A stretch of DNA of 64,000 nucleotides from Osedax fenrisi (lineage: Eukaryota; Annelida; Polychaeta; Sabellida; Siboglinidae), in NCBI GenBank assembly GCA_964019155.1, contig OZ025244.1:33765718-33829717 (forward strand). The letters are read 5' to 3'. A program made the translations under genes and the position numbers. Of this stretch, positions 39,634 to 50,560 are shown piece by piece (position 1 is the stretch's first letter; each line of letters starts with the position of its first letter). Below the pieces are notes generated by a model. The model had not been told where the DNA came from and did not search any database. It worked only from the letters and a program-made list of their open reading frames with translations.

Positions 39634-42600
39634 AGGGAAAGTAACCTAATACGGAAAATTTAACAATAAAAGGTATTAACATTATATGACTCAATATTTG
39701 TATTCAAAAATTACAATTTATTAATATTTTAAGATTATAGATATTATTGATTTTAAAATTTTATTTAATTTGTTATCCAAAAGATAACGGAGGTTTCCGT
39801 ATTCGGTACCCATGTCAAAATACGTACAGTGTACGACGTACACTGTACGTCGTACACACTATGTTATAATACGGACACTATATATATACAACTAGATAAA
39901 CTATATATTGTTAATGAACTAATGAACTAATGAATAATAAATTACAATTACATTTATAATTAATTTTATGAATAATTTAATATAATTTAATTAGTATTTA
40001 TTTTATTAATTTTTATTATTTAATTTATTAATAATACAAATATAGTATAAATAATAACATTTTTAGATTTAGATTCATTGGTGTTATTAATATTATAACG
40101 CCAGCGACTTTTTATGAAAATCCGAATAGTTCACACGCTGCGCGCTGATTGATTATATATAACTATATAGTTATATATACCCTATAGGGTGTCCGTATTA
40201 GGAACGTATATGACCTCTAGATATATGCTTATAAATTAATTCATATATGATAACAAATATAGAAATTATGTATATAATGTTTAGAATTATTAATTTTTAA
40301 TAATATAGTTTATATTGATACTTTTTTATATTCTTGAGAAGGTTTTAAGTTGAATTTTTTTTTCATAAATTTAAAAACGTAATAAAAAAATCAGTTTATT
40401 GGATATATCAGCAATATTTTGAATAATTAAAAAATTAAAAAAACTTTTTTAGACTATTTATATAATTATATAATTATGAATTTGTATTCATTAAATATTT
40501 TTTTTGTAGGATTTATGGTTTCTGAGATACCGATAGTATCCGTATCCGTATTACTTTCTCCTATATCTTATAAACTATATTATATAGTGAATTAATATAT
40601 AATGTATTTATATAAATGCATTGAATTGGATACAAATAGATACTCATGAGTAAGACGTATCTGTATATACTCAATGTACGATTGTAAATTGTACAATTGT
40701 ACGACGTACGGTTTACTTATATGATTAGATGGTTTACCAATTGATTAGATTATATTATGGACAAAATAACAATTTTTATTTAAATACCACGTGTTATTGT
40801 AATTTCTTGGAAAACATTGCAAAATAATAATCAATGAAATATCATATCAATGTAATAATAAACCTATATAATTCTTTGATATATCTTATAGTTACTGAGA
40901 TACGAGAAGGATCGGTATTATGAGGGGGTCGGTAATCGGAGACTCTCCCCTACGTCTATTATGTATTTTTTTATATGAATAATACATTTATATATAATTA
41001 ATAAATAGCAATTATCATTAGGATACAATATATCGTTAAAATGCAATAATATAGACTTTAATAACGGGTTTATTTTACTACTTTAACTTATTTATAATAT
41101 GCTGAGTGGGCAATAATGTATTTCTCTATGATAATTATAATTATCTCTAATCAATTATAATTGATAGAATTAGACTTATTATTTTTAAAAGTTACTTTAT
41201 CTGATTTATTCAAATATAATATTTAAAAATATTAACATTATTTTGTACCTATAGTAAAATATTACTATATATTATAAAAGTTGATTTTTGTTTACTAATC
41301 ATTGACCATCGCAGCACTATTTGAAATAGTGTCGGGGCTTTAGATTGTAGGATGTATTTATCTAGGGGCATGTATCATATTTACAAATTTGAGAGGTTAT
41401 CACCATGGCTAAATTCGTTAAAATTGTAAAAAATTTATTATGTAATATTGATTAATGAAATGTTATTTAGTAACTGCGAAAAAATTATATATGAAATCAG
41501 TTTAGAAATAGCATAACAAGCATATTTTATAGCATGCGTTTTTTAAATAAACAATTTATTTTGAAATCTACATTAAAAACTAATATAAATTGTTATGTAA
41601 TATTATATACCTTTATAATCGAAATTTAACATTTTTTTAAACTGGATTTTTTATGTTTATTTGATTTATAAAATAAATAATTTATTTTCAAATCTAGGTA
41701 TAATGTTTTATATATAATATATAAATTCTACAAATATAACTTTTATATATAGATAAAAAAACATATCTATTATTCTATAATATTGATTTTATATTAGCTG
41801 AAATAATTTTATAACACTGATATAATAAAAAAATAACATTTATATACTAAAATTATTTTATAAAATACAATTTATATAAATTTTATAAATATAACATTTA
41901 TATATTGATAAGAAAAATAAAACTATTACTTTATAATATTGATTTTATATTAGCTGAATGTATAATTTTATTACTTTATAATTTATTTTAATTTTATTGA
42001 ATTTATTTATTGTTGACTTTTGAAATGCGTTTTACTCAGAATACATTTTGTTGCTATGTTTGTATAAATAAATGAGTGTTTATATAAAAGTACTGAAGTG
42101 ATCGACCTAATTTCTTTTGCTATATATAAATAACATATGTATGCACAATTTGAGAGAGAAAATATTAAAATATATATGGAGGTTATAGGAGGTATTGGTT
42201 ATACTAAGACGTTCTATAACCTCATGGTTATAGAAGGTCTTGGTTATACAGTGCATACTATCAATAGGTAGTTAGATACATATTAATATGCAATAACTTA
42301 TATAGTATATACTATCTACCTATATATATATATATGCTATTTTGGATTACAAAAGCAACAGGTTGGTAGATGGTATCTAGTAGATACTATCTACTATAGT
42401 AGTATCTGAGATACTATTACCTATTAATCTTGTAATTTATGTTTACTATATAGGATTTTTTTCTGATTATAAATCCATTTTTAATATAAAAAATAAATAT
42501 ATTTGAATTTCATAAGTTAAAATTCATCTGCTAAAACTTAAATTAATAGATTGGAGATCTACATAAAAATGTTTTAATTCTGATGATATAATAATTTATA

Positions 42601-42921
42601 TCGGAAACAAATTTATAAATATCACTATGATTAGGAATAGACTAAATCTGATAATAATCAGTGACTAATTAAGATTAAGATAAGGAATTAACAATTACTT
42701 TGTTATCTGTATTATATTAAATTATAGTTTGCTCAAATCAAATACTGATCTTATTGATTTTATAACTCAGGTAAATATTTGTACAACTTCTCTTTACTAA
42801 TTATTTCTACTTACTACAGAATATTCTGATTTTGCAAACAATTCACATTTTCCTACTTATTTTATATTTATATATATGTCATAATTTATTTAAATGTATT
42901 ATTATTACTCTAGATATTAAT

Positions 42922-42952
<31 letters not shown>

Positions 42953-45202
42953 CATAGACATACAGAACAAAGAAATAGAGAGGAAACTTGGCTATAAATC
43001 TGTATTAATAAATTTTTCCTAGCGATAAAAAGAATTAAATTTTTAACTTTATAAATAAATTAAATCACAAATATATATAATAATTGATGTTATTCCAATT
43101 CAATGATTTTTCAATATTGTTAATAATTTAAATATATAACATAATTATTTTATATAAATCATCTTATTATTTAGATCATCTAGGATAAATATAATTTTAT
43201 TATATACTTTTATTATTAATTATAACTATAAATTAAAATTTTATTTTTAGTAATATATATATATATATATATATATATATTGATATAAAAAACCTAGAAA
43301 AATCAAACCAAATAAAATATCGAAGAATAACGTGTGATGCATATATATGTGAGGCAATACTAGATAAGCGTCACACTTACAATAATAGTCCTACATGTGA
43401 ATACATCTCTAGCATGTATATATAAATAAATATTGTATATATCCATGTACGACATTGTATATCGAAAAGCAAGTCGATGTCATATAATAAAACCACTCTT
43501 TCGAATATAATATCACCCAAATATCATAGGAAAAAAAATCGATGATATTTTACTAAATGCACATTGATTTAAATTTGTAACATATATAACTAAATAAATA
43601 TAAATTGTGGTAAAATTCAACTAAAATTATGCATTAGAAGAAAGTAATACACAAATATATAAATAGAAGTTAATGGAATTATTTTTAATAATAGGATAAT
43701 AATACTAAATAAATAAATAGATGAATATTTTATAATTCGTTGAGTTGTAAATATTTATATAATAAAATATGTATTAATATTCTATTTTCATTTAAAAATA
43801 ATTAAATTAATAATGTAAATAGCATTTTAAAATTAATTTAAAATTGTATACAATATAAACTTGATGAATAATAAAAACTGACAAAACAAGTCTATAGATA
43901 ATATCCAAATTGATAGTTTTAATGTTAACTTTTAATAATCAAATTTATAATAAATATATTTAAAGTAATTTCAAACTTTAAATAAACTGAAAATTAATTA
44001 TTGAGATATACCGGGAATTTCTTCATTTAATATAATTTACTAGAATATATATATATATAAAACGAAACTGATACTAGTTTCTGTATATTAATAAAAATAT
44101 TTCATCTAGGCTAACAGACAACACGATATCAATACTTCTGTAGATGACAATGTTATATTAAAAGTGTAAATTTGAATGGTAGAATAGTTAGTATCCATAA
44201 TGTATTCGCAATATAGTTTGTAACCAGTATTGGTCAATATTAAATCTAATCTATGATTGTATTATATATCGGTGAATATATATTATACTAATTTTAATTA
44301 TAAATTACAATTAAATTATTAATATGCTTTCATTTTGTAGTCATTGAATCAAGAAATAGTAATATTAATGAAAAAATAAAGAATTCTGTCTGTAATTAAA
44401 GTTAAAATAAATTATTTATCAAAATGAAACAATAAACTTATAATATTTTTATAAATAAATAATTAATAATCTAGACATTATTTTCATATTGATACGAAAT
44501 TAAAATTATAATTTATTAAAAAAATAATATATTATTCTATTTTACATATATCGTAAGATTAGAATATTATTCTGTTAACATTATTGAACTGTAGAATATT
44601 TCTTATCTTATGATTTCTGTATATTAGATTTGCATTAAAAGATGATGCCCTATTAAACTATATATGAATAGGTAAATTTATAAATAAGTTATTTTCTTAA
44701 TATATATATATATATATATATATTACATAGGGTAATGTATAATGTGTTGTTATATGTTATAATATTATATTAGTTATGTTTTCGAAAAAAAATAAATAAG
44801 ATTTTAATATATTAAAATTAATTAAATATAATTTTATTAAAAATTCCGTTTTTTCATAATTGACTTGAGATAATATGGTTTAAAAATAATAAGTAATAAA
44901 ATGATGACGTTTTCTCTTCTCAAGTCTTTGGGGTTTATTTGTTTCGGTAATAATTGTTATAGTTGAAATAGGCCGGCTTTGTTTCAAAATAAGATGTAAC
45001 CCTGTATGTAAGAGGGATGTTTATACAATGCAGAAATATGTACATGCACATATATACACACACACATATATATATAAATATATAAACAAATATATAACAC
45101 ATAATGCCCCCATTAGTAACCAATTTCTTGAAATACTACATTTGAAAATATCTGTTGATAAGCAATGGAAGTCTATATATATCTATTTTATCACTTAACC
45201 TG

Positions 45203-45238
<36 letters not shown>

Positions 45239-46766
45239 TAGGGTAGTTTATTGCAATATATGAATCATATTATATCTCAATTGATAAAAGTATCTAGGTT
45301 ATATTAATTATACTTTGATACTAGGTAGCACTGTTATAAATACTAAAATAAGCAAAACTTCTCAATACTTATTGATATTATGTTTATTTATTAATTTCAC
45401 CTTAATATGAATGTAACTAAAAATTAGATGCAACCCATCGATACATAGATATATCAGACGGTTGATATCAGATTATTATATTTGATGTGTCCCCCCCCAT
45501 TCTATTCAGATGAACTACACAAATTTACTTTGTAATACAAATTTGTATATATTTCATTAGGCTGTTATTTATTACATAATAAATGTATTGTATTTACTGC
45601 TAATTACATAATGTGATGTATTATCTTATAAGGTGTGTAGTACACACTGTATACATAGCTGTACTCTACATATAGCATCCTCAACAGCAGCATATTATTG
45701 TTGTTGCTGATAATATAGCAAAGCTGTGTGGTTCCCTTAATAACATTCTATCCCTAATGATATTCCCACTGTATTCCCACTGATTATCGCTTCGTGTTAT
45801 TGGCTAACGAATGTAAACGTAAAATAGAAAACTTCTTGGTAAATAAATCTATTTCCTAATTTCATACCGATAATAATTTGTATCCACCGATTAATTTCCT
45901 ATTTAATCAAGTGCGTGTTTACACTGAGGTAAATATCTAAGACGATAAATCATCACGTACATTTCATCGTACTCCTACGACGCAATGAAAAGGTTGTCGT
46001 AGATTCTAATCTGCAACGATAGCATCGTTACGGAATCTCGACTGTCATGATTTTATTTACCATATAAACACGCCCCAAGTATATATATATATAGATATAT
46101 TTATAAATATAACATTACACTTTATACCAGTTCTTATAGACTACTAGCCAAACAGTGTCAAGTGGGTGTTACATCGGTGTGGAGAGCTTCAGTGCGAAGA
46201 GAGCGTCGCACTTAACAACACATACAAACAACATAATGATTACCTGAACGCCTGACCTATCTTCAGGGGGGGACACCGATGCTGATGTTAGTCACACAAC
46301 GATCACACACACAGACTAGACACTTATACGCTTACCTGATAGGAAAGGGGGTGTGTTCGAGGAAGTCTCGTAGGTGGGGTCCGTCTCTACCGCACGGGTC
46401 GTCCGGGGGCATGAATAGGTCTCCGACGAACGAGAACTTTAACAATCTGCAATTGTCGCATACGCATATATTAGTCGCACGATAGATTTTATAGTATGGT
46501 AGTGGTATTTATTAAAATTCGATATCAATATTGTTATTTATTTTGACGGAGTCTTTCGCATCCAGAAACTTAGATGAAGTTTTCATTTATAACCAAATAG
46601 CTCAAATGACCCTTCAAAACCGCTTTCATATTATCCATGGTTTTAACGAGAGCCGATCAGTATGTTATACACAATTATATAAGATCACTTCTAAATATTA
46701 TCTAAAGATCCTATTTTATTATTACAGACGGAATATGAACCCTCGTTATACTACCTGTGTGTCTGA
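37276..46766 (+). CDS. Small single-pass membrane protein, unrecognised (3 exons)
   Basis: Exon 1 (37276-37667) starts at an ATG and is GC-rich compared with its surroundings. It encodes 130 residues with a transmembrane helix at about 59-80 (ILAFLVAIAVVGVMFVVFLC). Possible N-glycosylation sites lie at N19 and N46, and a charged KREEEVEKI segment follows. It reads to a stop at 37669, but a strong GTAAGT donor overlaps that stop. Exon 2 (46566-46659) and exon 3 (46728-46766, stop TGA) follow with good acceptors and matching phase, giving about 174 residues ending YEPSLYYLCV. AATAAA occurs at 46801. The 8.9-kb intron 1 contains transposons and exons of the opposite-strand gene. Exon 1 as coding is likely; linking it to exons 2-3 is inference. 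No family was recognised. Confidence 0.5.
37713..37918. repeat. (TAC)n microsatellite, left part
   Basis: Almost pure TAC/ACT repeat, continuing at 39541-39632 on the other side of the inserted hAT element. The long Thr and Ser homopolymer frames read from it are artefacts. Confidence 0.95.
37919..39540. mobile_element. hAT-like non-autonomous element with CAGGGCCGGC ends
   Basis: The left end CAGGGCCGGCTTAAG and the right end CTTAAGCCGGCCCTG are perfect inverted repeats, followed inward by GGGCCCCGGGCAA on both sides. CTACTACT flanks both ends, compatible with an 8-bp duplication but not separable from the TAC repeat. The 1.6-kb interior is AT-rich with no intact transposase. CAGGGCCGG termini are typical of hAT elements. 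Confidence 0.8.
39541..39633. repeat. (TAC)n microsatellite, right part
   Basis: Continuation of the array at 37713-37918 after the hAT insertion. Its right edge abuts a MITE. Confidence 0.95.
39634..40561. mobile_element. MITE with GTGTCCGTATT iterons, copy 2
   Basis: The left end AGGGAAAGTAACCTAATACG and the right end CGTATTACTTTCTCC are flanked by TA. It is colinear with 31084-31937, including AACAATAAAAGG, CAGCGTG-like and TTTATGGTTTCTGAGATAC blocks. It is more diverged, and copies of the CGGACAC motif are partly decayed. A 25-bp palindrome at 39824-39848 interrupts the internal motif block. Confidence 0.75.
40860..40950. mobile_element. Right terminus of a related MITE
   Basis: The sequence ends CGGAGACTCTCCCC|TA and contains CTTATAGTTACTGAGATACG, matching the subterminal block of the CGGACAC-type MITEs, with CGGTATTATGAGGGGGTCGG repeats. 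No left terminus was found, so this is a solo end or a strongly decayed copy. Confidence 0.4.
40953..44934. other. AT-rich intronic/intergenic region
   Basis: No coding sequence was recognised. It holds many TA microsatellites (for example 42928-42952, 43254-43280, 44700-44722) and a perfect hairpin TTCTATAACC-TCAT-GGTTATAGAA at 42212-42235 within repeats of GGTTATA. If the membrane-protein model is right this is part of its first intron. Confidence 0.5.
44935..45001 (-). CDS. Candidate alternative terminal exon of the NYN gene
   Basis: A GC-richer patch with acceptor CTTACATACAG reads VTSYFETKPAYF and ends in TAA. It joins in phase to exon 46336-46446 (or to a read-through version of the exon at 46244-46281). 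AATAAA follows on the minus strand near 44840. There is no conserved domain, so support is only splice site, phase and composition. Confidence 0.3.
45909..46078. mobile_element. Small MITE with GCGTGTTTA ends
   Basis: AGTGCGTGTTTACACTGAGG near 45910 and the complement of CCATATAAACACGCCCC near 46061-46077 form imperfect inverted repeats, about 170 bp apart, flanked by CAAG or AAG. The interior contains GTCGTAG/CTACGAC and GCAACGATAGCATCGTTAC inverted pairs, so the whole can fold into a hairpin. Confidence 0.55.
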
Positions 46767-47873
46767 TGCCTTAGTTAACGTAGCCATACATGCACTTTTA
46801 AATAAAATATATATATGTAAAAATGAGTGGTCGAAATAAATATAAAGACACCACTCAAAATGATAGATGGATTTGTGGTATTGATTTGGTTATTACATTT
46901 TTATTAAATACAAGATAAAAAACCATACAATAATTCTCCATGTGTCAAGGTATAAGCATGGAGAAAATATTATTAAATCTAATATAATTCATATTATAAT
47001 ATTGCTACGCGATGGTTCAATGATCTAAACTTATCTATGGAACAAAAAATTCTATAAATATATAATAATAATATTTAATAAAAACACAAAAATCAAGATA
47101 TATATATATGAAAACACACATGTATACTTTATAATTATTATATAATACACAACCAAAAAACAACTAATTAAAAATATATAATACATAATTAAAAATAACT
47201 AATTGTAAATACAAATAAATGTTATTCTACTATATATATATATATATATATATATACAATATAAATGGAGATTTTGCGTAGTGTTTAGAAATATACATAA
47301 CTGTATGGGGGACCATACAAATATAACATATTTACATAATATTTTTATGAATATATGAATATTTGAAAATATATATGTATATATATATTATATGTTTTAT
47401 AAATCTGTGATTTTATTTCAAAAAATAAATAGTAATAAGTAGGGTTGTAAAAATTGGAGTCCACATCACGATTCCTAGTAATGAAATATTAAGTGGAGTT
47501 TATTTAAAAATTGATGAATGCCTACATTTAATGTACATTTGAATATTCAAAATAGTCACATCATCATTGATGATAAATGTTAACTTAAAGCTTTGCATTA
47601 ACAATATTTTCTATAATTTTAAGTTATTTTTTTATAAAAGTGATTTTAATTTGAAGCATTCGAAGTCGAAGATTTCGTTTTTTTTATAATTTTGATAGAT
47701 ATGAGATCATTTTTTCTAAGAATCTAAGTCCTGCAAGTATTTGAAAATTTACAACTATAGTAATTATAGTATATATATATATATACTAATTTTTAATTAA
47801 ATAAATATTATCTCTTATATATAAAATTATTATTATTCATCTACACATATGTATGCAAGCTTCAATATAAGAC

Positions 47874-47904
<31 letters not shown>

Positions 47905-50522
47905 TTCCTTTGTATAACATAATTCATAACATAATTCATAACATAATTCATAAACATAGTAATATATTTATTATACATTTGTAATTAATAAAGATGAATT
48001 GTTAACAAAATTAAATAGTAAATGTAATTTTGTTTACCTTATGTACATTTTCTATTAGTTGTCAACCTTAAACATATATTTAATACATAGACATACAGAC
48101 AGACAGAGTCATGATCTGTACATAAAATACATAGGCCACATGAGTGTGTGTGTGTGTATGTATGTGTGACTTACCTATTGTCAATGATATCCTGCCATTC
48201 AGTATTTGAATAGAATAAGTCTCTAAACTTGTCATTGCTCACAACTATTCCATTTGTGATCTGTGCTAATTTCAAATGAAATCTAGGAAGAGTTAGTATA
48301 AGAGAGTTAATATTCGGGCTATTCTAAAGGGTAACCAATTAACATTAAATATATATATATATATAAAAATAAATATATATACATAATAAAAAGTTATCAT
48401 AACATCAAATATTAGTTTGAGAATGGAAAACTTACAAAATTAGATATTAGATGTGGTGTAACCAGTAGATAGGGATTACGATGTAGGAGAGTAAGAAAGA
48501 GATGTTCCCAGATAACAATTATAAATACGAGATTATAAAGATTATATAGGAAAATGAAATGAAAATCTAAATTAGACATGGGGTAGATAGGTATACAATA
48601 CAATTTGAAATTAATAATATAAAATGACGTGATAATAATTATAGAGATATTCATTACATATTTTATTACTAAAAAAAAGTATTTATATATTCAATAATTT
48701 TGTTCTGGAAATTACAATTAAATTTATATAATAGAAAAGTAGTAATTAAAATATAAGTTTTCAAAATATTTTTTAATGGGAAATGCGACATTCGCGAGTT
48801 TACATGTATAAGATTTTACTTTTTTTTATAGATATTATAATATATAAATATAACAACACCACAACAATTTGTGTTAGTAACCTATCATCGTAACAAGTGT
48901 AGGTTTTACCAGAGGAGTAGAGTTTCTTAGCAGGCGTCAACACAAGATAATTCTGATTCTAAAGGAGGGCGACGATTACTATTACGTTATAGTTATTGAA
49001 GAGAAATAACAGGCATAACGCAGTATAAGGCATTTAGTTGTATATCCCGAATGCATAGATCTGCATGTAGTCATGTACTATGAAGTCACATAGAAGTAAA
49101 ATGAGTTGCATTGGTTTTATTTTTATTAATATCTAAAATATTAAAATTTTGTAAACAAAAAACTGCCAATAAATGATTAATATATATCCTATATTTGATA
49201 TGTATTAATACTCAATATATAATATTTTAGCTTCATGCATTTAATATAACTTAAATAAAATATATAATAAGCATACGCTAGCCGCACACGCCTCGCTGTA
49301 CCCCTATGGGGTTAACACTACTTTACCTTGAGTTCTTGAAGGATGTTGCGTTCCTGTATGGGGTAGTTAGTGGTGTTAGTGGCCCCTTCAAGCCTCCATT
49401 CTGGCACGAAGGCTGTGATCTCGCGGTGTCCCATAGAGATGAAGTAGTCGACCACGATACGGATTCCTCGGCAGCTGAACACTTTGTTGTTGCCGTGTCT
49501 GGGGAGTGGCGGGTTATCAAGTAATACACACATAATCACACCGGAACCGTACTGCCAGGTACATTGACTGCTTCAAAGGTTTACAATTCGCTTCGAATCG
49601 CTTGCCTGATAATTAGTAAAACGTTCACAAATTAATAATATGAAGCAGACGATATCTGGTTATACTTATCGGGGGGAGGGTGCTGTATTGGTTAGGGTGA
49701 ACGTGTATTTAGACAGGCTATGAATAAGTTTTATATGAGTTTAAAACAAATTATATTTTATAAGTTAAATACTAGTTTTACAAAAATCGTACTCTTACTT
49801 ACATCATAATTTGTACAGGAGTTTCTTTAATTATTATTATTAGTAAACCTATAGTCAATATAATAAACTAAAATACAGGCTACTATTTTACTAAAATAGA
49901 ATTAGTTTTGTGGCTTTTTACCATCGTCATAGATATTAAAAATTTGATGTATCTTTATTAGAAGAATGTGGTTTATATTTGAAAAAGGAAAAGTTCATGA
50001 TATAACTCACCCTTAAAATGTGAACATTGAAATGAATCATCTATAAATGCTAATACAATAATTATAATATCTATAATCTGTTATAATAACAAATATTTTC
50101 TAAAGCAAGATATTGCCATTGCCTATCTCTTAATGGACAAAGGTTAATGTTTAGGCCTAATGTCGTATGGTGTTACTAGTCATCATTAGAATTTAATTAT
50201 AATATAATTATCTAGCTTATATTAATTTAATACGTATACTTACTAACTTTACTTCAGTTGAGTTCTCACTCATACTATAATTTGTATTATTCACATTTAA
50301 TATTTGTTAAATAAATTAATTTATATATTTATATATTTAATATAATATAATAATTAAAATATGTGTATACTATATATATAAATATCAAAGTAATTTTATA
50401 AATTGTATGTATAATTTTAATATCATGATAATTATGCCAAACTACAATAATTAATATTACATAATACTGAAATTACGGTAACTTTCAAATCGTATATTGA
50501 ATATAATATTCAATACTAGAAT

Positions 50523-50560
<38 letters not shown>

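Noticed and set aside
46100..46300. Search for a CCCH zinc finger after the NYN domain
   Set aside because: No C-x8-C-x5-C-x3-H pattern was found in any minus frame near the last exons, so a ZC3H12 label was not assigned.
49306..49524. Open frame on + over a GC-rich patch
   Set aside because: It is the antisense of the NYN exon 49327-49498, whose minus-strand translation matches the ribonuclease family.
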